A DNA stretch of 64,000 nucleotides from Chryseobacterium sp. T16E-39 (lineage in GTDB: Bacteria > Bacteroidota > Bacteroidia > Flavobacteriales > Weeksellaceae). How positions within the stretch are numbered: position 1 is the first letter of the stretch; each line of letters begins with the position of its first letter. The notes beneath the pieces are model-generated. The model ran no database searches and was not told the DNA's origin. It was given only the letters and a program-made list of their open reading frames with translations. Location of the stretch: NCBI RefSeq assembly GCF_002216065.1, contig NZ_CP022282.1, positions 558,001 through 622,000 on the forward strand. Direction: 5' to 3'. Shown here one piece after another: positions 36,277-44,557 of the stretch. The position numbers and the translations under genes were made by a program.

Positions 36277-37866
36277 CTAATAAGGGACACTGCCTTTTCG
36301 AAGTTTGAGAACAATATTTTGAATTCCTGGTAAGCAGATTAAAATAAGAATTACAATCAAGATACCTGCCAGCATAATATCATAATAATCTTTAGTGGAG
36401 CGTATTAATATTTGTTGTTTGACAAAATAATTCAGATACGCATTGGAAGCTCCCTTTGAAACATATAGATCATTACCAGCGGTCAGGTAAACCTGTTGAA
36501 TATTCTGTAAAGTGAGTGATAACTGAGGATTGGTTTCTGTCAGTGATTCTCTTACTCTGTCGTTTGCTTCAGCTCTGGTATATAATTGCGTATAGTTATT
36601 AATAGCCATACTGCTGCTAAATCCTAAAAATCGGGCAAAAATACCAAGAAAAGCCGCATTGAAAGCAACCTTGGGAGGTGCCGAAGAAACCATAAAGGAT
36701 ACAATAGGAACAAATAATACCCCTGTAGAAACACCATAGATAAACATCGGAAGTATAAAGTCTTTAGTTTCACCAGTAGAAGATACAAAATGCAGCATAT
36801 AGAAATAATAACCAGCCATGATGATAAATCCAGTGATAATAATCCGTATTAAAGAAGTTCCCATTAAAATAAAACGGGAGGTAATGAACATGCTCATGGC
36901 CGTTCCCAGGATAACAGCGATCCAAATAGGAATAATATGAAGAGGATCGGTGGTAAGAATAATCTCTAAATAACCGTAGGTGAGCCCTGTTGTTCCTTTA
37001 AAAATATAAAAGACAAAAAGTAATAATAAACCGATCACAAAGTTTTTTGCTTTAAAAATCTGTAGATTGATCAAGGGATGTTTCAACTTGTTTTCTCTGA
37101 TTATAAAAAGAAATAACAGGATAATAAAAAGTATTGTTAACGATACGATAACAGGACTGTCAAACCAATTGAGTTCCTGTCCGTAGATCAAAATATATCC
37201 GATCACAGAAGAAAATGTAAGGTAATATAAATATCCAAACCAGTCTACCCTGTAAAGTGGGATCTTTTTTTGAAATCTGGCTCTGGAATTCATGGTTATC
37301 AAAATCACAAAGGCCAAAATGATCAACATGATAATCAATCCGAAGAATAACCAGTTAAAATCTGAGATGTCAAGCAGAATACTGCTGTAAATAGCATATA
37401 CAGGTACAGAAATCTGTATGGCTGCATAGAAGATACTATAGCCTATAACTCTCGCTCTGGTAGAGGCCAGGCGGGAAAATACCATATTGAGGATAATGCT
37501 GCAGATAAGGGCGCAGGCAATTCCCTGAACGATTCCACAGATCAGAAAAATACCCCAGTTTTTAGAATAAAAACACACGATCGAGCTTACCGCATTGATC
37601 GCTAATCCTGCAATCAGATATTTACGGGGTGCAAAAAATTTAGTAATCCGAAAATCTAAAGCTAAAAATGTTACTGCAGAAGCATACGTAAGTACCATAG
37701 CATATTGTACATCAGTGGGCTGGACTCCATAATACCCCGCCATATTTATAGGCCGCCCATATAAAGCAAAGCTGAATAATGAGATCATCAATATCATAAA
37801 AATGATGCTTCTGGCCAGCCATTCGGGGATCCAGCTTTTAAAGATGGGGATGTTGTGCGCTTGCAT
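36277..37866 (-). CDS. MFS efflux transporter, EmrB/DHA2-like
   Basis: The 529-residue protein has about 14 hydrophobic helices, as in DHA2 drug:proton antiporters. The N-terminal part (GRPINMAGYYGVQPTDVQYAMVLTYASAVTFLAL) and the periplasmic loop near the end (NYTQLYTRAEANDRVRESLTE) are typical of the flavobacterial EmrB-type proteins. It is last in a three-gene unit TolC-HlyD-MFS on the minus strand, with five bases between it and the HlyD gene, so the products should form an inner-membrane-to-outside tripartite pump. Confidence 0.88.
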   Translation of the reverse strand: MQAHNIPIFKSWIPEWLARSIIFMILMISLFSFALYGRPINMAGYYGVQPTDVQYAMVLTYASAVTFLALDFRITKFFAPRKYLIAGLAINAVSSIVCFYSKNWGIFLICGIVQGIACALICSIILNMVFSRLASTRARVIGYSIFYAAIQISVPVYAIYSSILLDISDFNWLFFGLIIMLIILAFVILITMNSRARFQKKIPLYRVDWFGYLYYLTFSSVIGYILIYGQELNWFDSPVIVSLTILFIILLFLFIIRENKLKHPLINLQIFKAKNFVIGLLLLFVFYIFKGTTGLTYGYLEIILTTDPLHIIPIWIAVILGTAMSMFITSRFILMGTSLIRIIITGFIIMAGYYFYMLHFVSSTGETKDFILPMFIYGVSTGVLFVPIVSFMVSSAPPKVAFNAAFLGIFARFLGFSSSMAINNYTQLYTRAEANDRVRESLTETNPQLSLTLQNIQQVYLTAGNDLYVSKGASNAYLNYFVKQQILIRSTKDYYDIMLAGILIVILILICLPGIQNIVLKLRKGSVPY

Positions 37867-37871
37867 GGGAT

Positions 37872-38915
37872 CTAATTTTTAATATAAACATTAGCATTCA
37901 TTCCTGCAGATAATCCGGATAGTTTTTCTTTGCTTCCTGAAAGCTTGATCCTTACAGGAATACGTTGTATAACTTTAACAAAATTACCGGTCGAATTATC
38001 GGGAGGGAGTAAGGAATATCGGGAACCTGTAGTAGGAGAAAGAGACTCTATAATACCGGAGAAAGTTTCATCGGGAAAGGCATCCACTTCTATATTCACA
38101 CTTTGCCCGATCCTGAATGATTTGATCTGAGTTTCTTTAAAATTGGCTACCACCCATTTCTCCACAGATTTATTAACCATGAAGGCTAGAGTTTGCCCTG
38201 GCTGGATCAACTGGCCTTCCTGAATGTTTTTTTTACCTATCTGACCGTCAAATGGAGCAGTAATTACTGTATAATGTATATCCAGATTTTGCCTTTCAAT
38301 CGATGCTTGTTTTACTTTTATTTCAGCATGGATCGCTAAACGCTGAACCTTCAGGTCATTAAGTCTCGACTCAGCTACCCGGAGTGATGCGACGGTTTCA
38401 TCATAATCCGATTTGCTGGTCACCAACGAAGTATGCACATTATCGAATTTCTGTTGGGTGGTCGATTCATCCGCCAGCAGGTTTTTATATCGTTCGTATT
38501 CTTTTTGCTGCTGATCCAGCTTAGCTTTAATTCCTGATATATGGGCTTTTATAACATCAATACTTCTGATTTGGGTTTCTTCATTAGCACTTAAAATGGG
38601 AAGCTTTGCCTCAGAAGTAGCTAATTCGGCTAAAGCAGTTTCTTTTTTTAGGTCATATTCATCCCGTTCAATCCGTACAAGAGTATCACCCTTATGGACT
38701 TCCTGATTATCCTGATAATATATTTTGCTGATGTATCCACCCACTTTGGAACTGATAGGCGATAAATAGGCTTCTATCTGTGCATCATTCGTCTGTTCGT
38801 ATCCAAATCCTTTACGGAAATAGACGATCCCCCAGATGATAAGGACAACCAATAACAGGATTCCTAATCCTTGTGTTGCTTTTACAATAATGCGATCTGT
38901 TTTATTTGTATTCAT
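37872..38915 (-). CDS. HlyD/EmrA family periplasmic adaptor
   Basis: The 347-residue protein has one membrane helix at about residues 15-31, then the first half of a lipoyl-like domain (EAYLSPISSKVGGYISKIYYQDNQEVHKGDTLVRIERDEYDL), an alpha-helical coiled coil (about 85-215) and the second lipoyl half (HYTVITAPFDGQIGKKNIQEGQLIQPGQTLAFMV). The beta-barrel follows. It connects the EmrB-like transporter to the TolC-like channel encoded nine bases upstream. Confidence 0.92.
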   Translation of the reverse strand: MNTNKTDRIIVKATQGLGILLLVVLIIWGIVYFRKGFGYEQTNDAQIEAYLSPISSKVGGYISKIYYQDNQEVHKGDTLVRIERDEYDLKKETALAELATSEAKLPILSANEETQIRSIDVIKAHISGIKAKLDQQQKEYERYKNLLADESTTQQKFDNVHTSLVTSKSDYDETVASLRVAESRLNDLKVQRLAIHAEIKVKQASIERQNLDIHYTVITAPFDGQIGKKNIQEGQLIQPGQTLAFMVNKSVEKWVVANFKETQIKSFRIGQSVNIEVDAFPDETFSGIIESLSPTTGSRYSLLPPDNSTGNFVKVIQRIPVRIKLSGSKEKLSGLSAGMNANVYIKN

Positions 38916-38924
38916 AATTTTATT

Positions 38925-40244
38925 TTAAAGAGTTCCGGTGATGATCAATAATTTTATTTGGCTTAATCTTAAATTGGCTTGTGCAGAGGTAAGACTGAAT
39001 TTCGCTTGTAGCAGAACATTCTCAGCATCTAAAAGATCGGTAAGGAGAGATTGTTGATTGAGATAGCTGTTTCTGATGACTCTTACGCTCTCCGTACTTT
39101 GCCTGATGGTTAGTTTTGCCGTTTCTACACTTTCCTTCGCCTGTTCTTTTTCAAGAAATGCATCCCTGACCCTGATTGATATTTCATCCTGTTTCATTTG
39201 GATTTTTTCCTGTTCCTGCTTGTTCAGATTATTTGCGTGGGCAATTGTATGTTTGCTCTTGTATAAATTATCTACAGAGTAGGTCACTTTTAAACCAACC
39301 TGCCCAAAACCCCAGAGGTCATTGGAATAGGGATAAAATGAAATTTGAGGATAGGTATAGTTGTATCTGGAGTATAAAGAAACTTTCGGTAAACGACTTG
39401 ATTTCAGCTGTTTAATGTTAAGCTCACTTATTGCCTGATTGGTATTATTGATCTTGAGGTCCGGTGAATGGGTGATTGCTGCTGTCAGATAATCCTCATA
39501 ATCTGATTCCTGAAGATCATTGGCTTCCAGGCTATCTTGGGAAGAAATATCCAATGGTTCTATGCTTTCCCGTCCCATCATTATATTGAGACGTTGTTTG
39601 GTAAGGTCAATTTTCTTTTTGACCTCAGAAGAGCTGAGTTCCAGTTGGGATAGTTTTACTGATATCCTTAACACATCACTTTTCAGAACAATACCATTCC
39701 GGTTAAGGTTTTCGATGGTCGAAAGCTGTTTCTTTTCGGTGGAAATTTCTGTTGAAATAAATGATTGAAATTCCTGGAATTTATACAGATCATAAAAGGA
39801 AGCAGCAATTGCATATTTTACGTTATCTTTCTGTAATTCAAATTCATATTGCTTCCTTATTTTCTCTTCTTTTTTGATTTCAATATTTCTTTTTTCTTTT
39901 CCTCCGCTGTAAATATTAAAATCCATATTATACCCTAATCCGTAACCGTAACCTTTGATTGGAACGCTTTGAGGAGCGGAAAATATGCCGTTGTCATAAA
40001 GAAGAAACTTGGTATTGAGGCGAAAATCACCCATCACAGATAATTCCGGTAATAGTTTGTCTTTCGCTTCTAAAATACCTATTTCACTTTCTTCTCTTGC
40101 CAGGTCAGCAAGTTTCAATTGTTTATTCTGTAACTCTGATAAAGCCCAGATTTCTTTCAATGTCAATACAGATGGACTGTACTGGTTTTGTCCCTTTGTG
40201 CCTGCTGAAATGACCAGGTATAAGAGGAGGATATATCTTTTCAT
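38925..40244 (-). CDS. TolC family outer-membrane efflux protein
   Basis: The 439-residue protein begins with a signal peptide (MKRYILLLYLVISAGTKGQ). It has the long paired helices and repeat structure of TolC: LKEIWALSELQNKQLKLADLAREESEIGILEAKDKLLPELSVMG in the first half, and TNQAISELNIKQLKSSRLPKVSLYSRYNYT in the second. It forms the outer-membrane exit duct for the downstream adaptor and MFS pump. As first gene of the unit it is divergent from an AraC-type regulator. Confidence 0.92.
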   Translation of the reverse strand: MKRYILLLYLVISAGTKGQNQYSPSVLTLKEIWALSELQNKQLKLADLAREESEIGILEAKDKLLPELSVMGDFRLNTKFLLYDNGIFSAPQSVPIKGYGYGLGYNMDFNIYSGGKEKRNIEIKKEEKIRKQYEFELQKDNVKYAIAASFYDLYKFQEFQSFISTEISTEKKQLSTIENLNRNGIVLKSDVLRISVKLSQLELSSSEVKKKIDLTKQRLNIMMGRESIEPLDISSQDSLEANDLQESDYEDYLTAAITHSPDLKINNTNQAISELNIKQLKSSRLPKVSLYSRYNYTYPQISFYPYSNDLWGFGQVGLKVTYSVDNLYKSKHTIAHANNLNKQEQEKIQMKQDEISIRVRDAFLEKEQAKESVETAKLTIRQSTESVRVIRNSYLNQQSLLTDLLDAENVLLQAKFSLTSAQANLRLSQIKLLIITGTL

Positions 40245-40268
40245 TTTATATGATTACATTTTATAATG

Positions 40269-40286
40269 CAAAATTATTGACCAATA
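40269..40286 (-). promoter_or_regulatory. Promoter of the tolC-like efflux operon with a nearby TTGGYCA repeat
   Basis: On the minus strand, the -7 box TAATTTTG is the complement of 40269-40276. Just upstream is TATTGGTCA (complement of 40278-40286). A second copy TATTGGCCA (complement of 40329-40337) lies 51 bases further, about five helical turns. The pair may be the binding site of the divergent AraC-type regulator. Confidence 0.5.
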
Positions 40287-40411
40287 CAATGAGTCTTTTT
40301 ATAATATTAGCCTTATTTTTGTTTATTCTGGCCAATAGATTTTTCTTTATCACTTTATTGATAAGCCATTATCGTATCTTTTTTTTAAAATTTAATAAGT
40401 AATTTATCTCC

Positions 40412-41200
40412 ATGAAAAACATAAAAGAAGTAAGAGAAAAAGTAGACGCCCATCCCGAATCGATATTGGTGATCCGCCAGCAGTGGGAACAAAGGCTTCC
40501 TATGCATAAACATCAGAAAGGCCAGCTGTTATTGGTTATTGGAGGGATGGCGAAGCTGAGAACAAAGGAGAAAGATCTTTATATTCCCCGTAACCACTAT
40601 ATCTGGATGCCGAAAATGTATTCACATAATTTGATGTTCAATTCTAAAGACCTTGATATTATTAATATTTATTTTCCGGAAGAAGAGAAGTTTGATCATC
40701 TTTTTTATGATGATTTGGGAATATATCCTGTCAGTAATTTACTTTCCGAGCTTTTGAACTTTGGAAAGGACTGGAATGGTGATTTCTTTCCCGATTCATG
40801 GGAGTATGAATTTTTGCTGACACTGAAACACCTGCTTCCTAAAGAAAATTTGAAAAAATTTACGATACAGCTGCCTACCACCACTGATGAGCGTCTCAAT
40901 ACAATAATTAAATTCATTAGGAGCAACCTGGAAAATCCTCTTACACTGAAAGAAGTTGCTGTAAAATTTGGATTTAGCGTAAGAAGCTTAACCCGTTTCT
41001 TTACGAATAAACTGGGGCTTTCATTTATTCAATACGTGAAAATGGTCAGGATCATTAAAGCAATGGAGTTGCTTAAGGACACGCAATTAAGTATGAGTGA
41101 GATTGCTTACGAAATTGGGTATTCCAATATTTCTGCATTTAGCAATACATTTTTACAATTGACCAATATGAGGCCAACAGAGTTTAAATCGATGCTTTAA
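40412..41200 (+). CDS. AraC family transcriptional regulator, next to the efflux operon
   Basis: The 262-residue protein has an N-terminal cupin-like sensing region (LPMHKHQKGQLLLVIGGMAKLRTKEKDLYIPRNHYIWMPKMYSHNL). A C-terminal AraC double helix-turn-helix occupies about residues 160-260 (ENPLTLKEVAVKFGFSVRSLTRFFTNKLG, MSEIAYEIGYSNISAFSNTFLQLTNMRPTEFK). It is divergent from the tolC-hlyD-MFS operon across 167 bases, the usual position of its activator. The inducer is unknown. Confidence 0.9.
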   Translation: MKNIKEVREKVDAHPESILVIRQQWEQRLPMHKHQKGQLLLVIGGMAKLRTKEKDLYIPRNHYIWMPKMYSHNLMFNSKDLDIINIYFPEEEKFDHLFYDDLGIYPVSNLLSELLNFGKDWNGDFFPDSWEYEFLLTLKHLLPKENLKKFTIQLPTTTDERLNTIIKFIRSNLENPLTLKEVAVKFGFSVRSLTRFFTNKLGLSFIQYVKMVRIIKAMELLKDTQLSMSEIAYEIGYSNISAFSNTFLQLTNMRPTEFKSML

Positions 41201-41339
41201 ATAAATGTTAAAATTATCTGGTCTGTAATTTCATTCTGAACCCGATGATCACTGGTTATAGATATGATTAATTAATTTCCTTTTTAATGAGATTTAATTA
41301 AAAAAATGACAAATTATTTTTTTAATTAAAAAAAGTTTA

Positions 41340-41347
41340 TACATTTG
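41340..41347 (+). promoter_or_regulatory. Promoter -7 box of the ilv operon
   Basis: TACATTTG matches TAnnTTTG, with a T-rich stretch at 41317-41320 in the -33 position. Transcription would start about 41352, some 14 bases ahead of the leader-peptide ATG, as needed for attenuation. Confidence 0.65.
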
Positions 41348-41365
41348 TCACATCAAAAAATAAAA

Positions 41366-41425
41366 ATGAATAGAACATTCAACAATATTATTACTATCGT
41401 TATTGTCATTATCGGATTCCGGTGA
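41366..41425 (+). CDS. ilv operon leader peptide
   Basis: A 19-codon frame from ATG 41366 to TGA 41423 encodes MNRTFNN followed by IITIVIVII and then GFR. Residues 8-16 hold six Ile and two Val, with no Leu. It lies just behind the ilv promoter and just ahead of a terminator, the classic layout of a translated attenuator peptide. The amino acids tested match the products of the operon (isoleucine and valine; no leu genes are in it). The TGA overlaps the first bases of the antiterminator arm. Confidence 0.88.
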   Translation: MNRTFNNIITIVIVIIGFR

Positions 41426-41493
41426 TGAGCGATGGTATTGTTGAAACTCTATAAAAATAATAGTAAGCCATCCTCATCAGGATGGCTTTTTTT
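41424..41493 (+). promoter_or_regulatory. ilv transcription attenuator (antiterminator and terminator hairpins)
   Basis: The terminator is a 9-bp stem, AAGCCATCC (41465-41473) with GGATGGCTT (41480-41488), and a seven-T tract through 41493. The competing antiterminator pairs GATGAG-c-GATGG (41424-41435) with CCATCCTCATC (41468-41478): 11 base pairs with one bulged C, using most of the left arm of the terminator. A ribosome stalled on the Ile/Val codons leaves the antiterminator free. One reaching the stop codon covers it and lets the terminator form. Confidence 0.88.
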
Positions 41494-41529
41494 GTGCCTT
41501 AATTTTAAAATTAATCTAAAAACAAAAAT

Positions 41530-41673
41530 ATGTATCACAACAAAAAAATGACACCCCACGACAATGAGTATTTTTTGAAATCTCACCCGGTTTGTATTGA
41601 CAATTATCCTCAGTTGAAGAATCACAGAACAGGAAAGACATCTTCATTTATAACCGGATTAATGATTTTATAA
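41530..41673 (+). pseudogene. Short frame (47 codons) beginning like ilvE, probable remnant
   Basis: The first bases (ATGTATCACAAC) copy the ilvE start, after which the sequence diverges (TPHDNEYFLKSHPVCIDNYP). The translation matches no family I know. It lies behind the attenuator and ahead of ilvE. It may be a translated small protein, but the duplicated flank makes a rearrangement scar more likely. Confidence 0.4.
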
Positions 41674-41793
41674 ATGCAAATTTGAAGACTTTCTATAATT
41701 CTGCTGTTGTAGAATTAGTTAATTTAAATATTTGATTACTAGATCTTTGTATTTGTTTTTTGATTATTTGAATATTGTAATTTTAATTAAAAT

Positions 41794-41932
41794 ATGAGAG
41801 ATAAAAAATATACAAGCCTTAGTTTTGAATCAAAATTAGAAAGAACTTCATGTATCGCTTTTGTAATCGGGACAGGTTAAATGTTAAACAGGTTTTGTTA
41901 ACCCATATTTTACCAGACTGATGAGAATAGCT
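41794..41932 (+). other. Possible decayed copy of the ilv leader/attenuator
   Basis: A 28-codon frame (41794-41880) ends RTSCIAFVIGTG. Its DNA around 41850-41880 (TATCGCTTTTGTAATCGG) resembles the leader segment TATCGTTATTGTCATTATCGG. It is followed by a small hairpin (about 41882-41901), then ATGAGAATAGC and a seven-T run that resembles the terminator's right half without a matching left arm. This looks like a second leader region that has lost its function. Confidence 0.4.
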
Positions 41933-41972
41933 TTTTTTATGCCTAAACTTTAAAATAATTTAAAAAATAAAT

Positions 41973-42872
41973 ATGTATTACAACGAGAAAACGATGCTTT
42001 ATCATGACGGAAAGTTTCAGGAAGCTTCAACAGCTTCTACCGGACTTTACGGACAATCACTTCATTATGGATATGCGGTCTTTGAAGGAATTAAATCTTA
42101 TAAGACGAAGAATGGAACGAAAATTTTTAAAGCAAAAGAGCATTATGACCGTTTGAGAAAATCAGCTGAACTGATGATGATTCCCTTCGAATATTCGACA
42201 GAAGAGATGATTGATTTGACGTATAAGCTTTTAGAAATGAATAACCTGGGTAATGCATACATCAGACCATTAGTAATCTGCTCACCTAATATGAGCTTGT
42301 CAAAAGGAAACAAAAGTTCTTTAGTAATCGAAGCCTGGAGCTGGGACAATGGATACTTATCAGATCACGCCAGAATCATGACCTCATCTTTTGAACGTCC
42401 CAATCCTAAAGCATTCAGGATAGAAGCAAAAGCGAGCGGACATTATGTAAATTCTATTTTAGCGGCTCAGGAAGCAAAGGATAAAGGATTTGATGAAGCG
42501 ATGCTTTTAGATGGAAATGGAAATGTAGCGGAAAGTTCAGGAGCCAATATTTTTTATGAGAAAGATTTAAAACTGTATACTCCGGCAAAAGGAAGTATTC
42601 TTCCGGGGATAACGAGAGCTACTATGTTTGAGATATGCGATCAGTTAGGGATATATTATGAAGAAAAATTCTTCAAGCCAGAAGAGATGGAAGGGGCTGA
42701 TGCTGCATTCTTTTGTGGAACTGCTGCAGAAGTAGTTGCATTAAAATCGTTAAATAATACACCATTCAAACTGAAGTGGGAAGACAGTGTTTCTGCCTTG
42801 ATCCAAAAGGCTTACAGACATCTGGTTTTCGAAGAGGATTATTCTTATTTAAAACAGGAACTCTATGTGTGA
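41973..42872 (+). CDS. ilvE: Branched-chain amino-acid aminotransferase
   Basis: The 299-residue fold-type IV PLP enzyme converts the 2-oxo acids to Ile, Val and Leu with glutamate. Signatures are [39 protein letters not shown], the PLP-lysine region KASGHYVNS and the class-IV motif [20 protein letters not shown] ... [12 protein letters not shown]. It starts the structural part of the ilv operon, 480 bases behind the attenuator terminator, and overlaps ilvD by eight bases. Confidence 0.95.
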   Translation: MYYNEKTMLYHDGKFQEASTASTGLYGQSLHYGYAVFEGIKSYKTKNGTKIFKAKEHYDRLRKSAELMMIPFEYSTEEMIDLTYKLLEMNNLGNAYIRPLVICSPNMSLSKGNKSSLVIEAWSWDNGYLSDHARIMTSSFERPNPKAFRIEAKASGHYVNSILAAQEAKDKGFDEAMLLDGNGNVAESSGANIFYEKDLKLYTPAKGSILPGITRATMFEICDQLGIYYEEKFFKPEEMEGADAAFFCGTAAEVVALKSLNNTPFKLKWEDSVSALIQKAYRHLVFEEDYSYLKQELYV

Positions 42873-44547
42873 GACCTTAAATAAATATTCACGGGTTCTA
42901 ACCCAGGATCCTACCCAGCCAGCAACTCAGGCTATGTTTTACGGAATCGGCTTTAAGAAAGAGGATTTCGAAAAAGCTCAGGTGGGAGTGGCAAGTATGG
43001 GATACGATGGAAATACCTGTAATATGCATCTCAATGGACTAGCTGAACTGGTAAAAAAAGGAGTGAACAGAGAAAATCTTGTCGGATTGATGTTTCATAC
43101 CATCGGAATCAGTGATGGGATGACTAATGGTACTGATGGAATGCGATATTCTCTGGTCAGCAGGGATATTATCGCCGACAGTATAGAAACAGTGTGTGCC
43201 GGACAATATTATGATGCATTGATTACAGTACCCGGATGTGATAAAAATATGCCAGGATCACTGATCGCAATGGCAAGGCTTAACAGGCCATCCATAATGG
43301 TTTACGGGGGAAGTATAGAAGCAGGTCATTATAAGGGGAACGATCTTAATATCGTATCTGCTTTTGAAGCTTTGGGTAATAAAATTGCCGGAAAGCTTTC
43401 AGATGAAGACTATGATGGGATTATCAAAAACTCCTGTCCAAGTGCCGGAGCCTGTGGGGGAATGTATACTGCCAATACAATGGCTTCTGCTATTGAAGCA
43501 TTGGGAATGAGCTTGCCTTATTCATCTTCTTATCCGGCTTTAAGTAAAGAGAAAAAAGAGGAATGTGAGTTTGCCGGGCATTATGTAAGAATATTATTAG
43601 AAAAAGATATCAAGCCATCAGATATCATGACTCCTGAAGCTTTTGAAAATGCATTGAGGATCATTATGGTTCTTGGAGGAAGTACCAATGCAGTTCTGCA
43701 TTTTATTGCAATAGCGAAAAGTATAGGGCATAATCTGACTCTGGATGATTTCCAAAAAATAAGTGATACTACACCTTTATTGGCAGATCTTAAACCCAGT
43801 GGAAAATACCTGATGAAAGACCTCCACGAGGTAGGAGGCGTACCGGCGGTCATGAAATACCTTTTGGATCTTGGTCTTCTTCACGGAGATTGTCTTACGG
43901 TAACAGGGAAAACTATTGCTGAAAACCTTAGAAATGTGACCTCTATTATAGAGCGGGAGCAGGATATTATCAGAGATATTACCAATCCTATTAAAGAAAC
44001 CGGTCATATCCGGATCATGTATGGTAATCTCGCTGAGAGAGGCTGTGTTGCTAAAATTACAGGAAAGGAAGGAAATTTCTTTAGAGGAAAAGCTAGAGTT
44101 TTTGATGGTGAGAAAGAATTTATAAAAGGAATTGAAGATCAGATCATCCAGGAAGGTGATGTGATCGTGATCAAAAATGAAGGCCCTAAAGGTGCGCCGG
44201 GAATGCCTGAAATGCTGAAACCAACTTCTGCTTTGATGGGATCGGGGTTAGGAAAAAATGTAGCCTTAATTACTGATGGCAGATTTTCAGGAGGAACCCA
44301 TGGTTTTGTAGTAGGACATATCACTCCGGAAGCTTTTGAGGGGGGATTAATTGGTTTGGTGAAAGATAATGATGTGATCGAGCTGGATGCGGTAAAGAAT
44401 ACCATTAACCTCATGATATCGGATGAAGAATTAAAAGAAAGAAAATCCACATTTAAACAACCGGATTATAAAGTAAAAACAGGTGTTTTATATAAGTATG
44501 CAAAACTTGTATCGGATGCTTCTCATGGATGTATAACAGATTTTTAA
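42865..44547 (+). CDS. ilvD: Dihydroxy-acid dehydratase
   Basis: The 560-residue iron-sulfur enzyme dehydrates dihydroxyisovalerate and dihydroxymethylvalerate. Cluster and metal cysteines lie in [19 protein letters not shown] and [24 protein letters not shown]. The C-terminal catalytic Ser region is [16 protein letters not shown]. The start lies within the end of ilvE (ATG in the sequence CTATGTGTGA), indicating translational coupling. Confidence 0.96.
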   Translation: MCETLNKYSRVLTQDPTQPATQAMFYGIGFKKEDFEKAQVGVASMGYDGNTCNMHLNGLAELVKKGVNRENLVGLMFHTIGISDGMTNGTDGMRYSLVSRDIIADSIETVCAGQYYDALITVPGCDKNMPGSLIAMARLNRPSIMVYGGSIEAGHYKGNDLNIVSAFEALGNKIAGKLSDEDYDGIIKNSCPSAGACGGMYTANTMASAIEALGMSLPYSSSYPALSKEKKEECEFAGHYVRILLEKDIKPSDIMTPEAFENALRIIMVLGGSTNAVLHFIAIAKSIGHNLTLDDFQKISDTTPLLADLKPSGKYLMKDLHEVGGVPAVMKYLLDLGLLHGDCLTVTGKTIAENLRNVTSIIEREQDIIRDITNPIKETGHIRIMYGNLAERGCVAKITGKEGNFFRGKARVFDGEKEFIKGIEDQIIQEGDVIVIKNEGPKGAPGMPEMLKPTSALMGSGLGKNVALITDGRFSGGTHGFVVGHITPEAFEGGLIGLVKDNDVIELDAVKNTINLMISDEELKERKSTFKQPDYKVKTGVLYKYAKLVSDASHGCITDF

Positions 44548-44557
44548 ATTGAATACA

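Larger units (their letters stand above)
41485..41995. repeat. Direct duplication of the terminator tail and ilvE start region
   Basis: 41485-41550 and 41930-41995 resemble each other from the T-tract (GCTTTTTTTrTGCC) through the AT-rich leader to ATGTATyACAAC, with small indels; the ATGs lie 45 and 43 bases from the left end of each copy. The second copy is the true ilvE start. The first opens a short frame of no evident function. The stretch 41674-41793 between them holds no gene I can support. Confidence 0.75.

Noticed and set aside
44549..44557. TTG start of ilvB at 44549
   Set aside because: An ATG nine bases later is the more usual start and still leaves 10 bases after ilvD.
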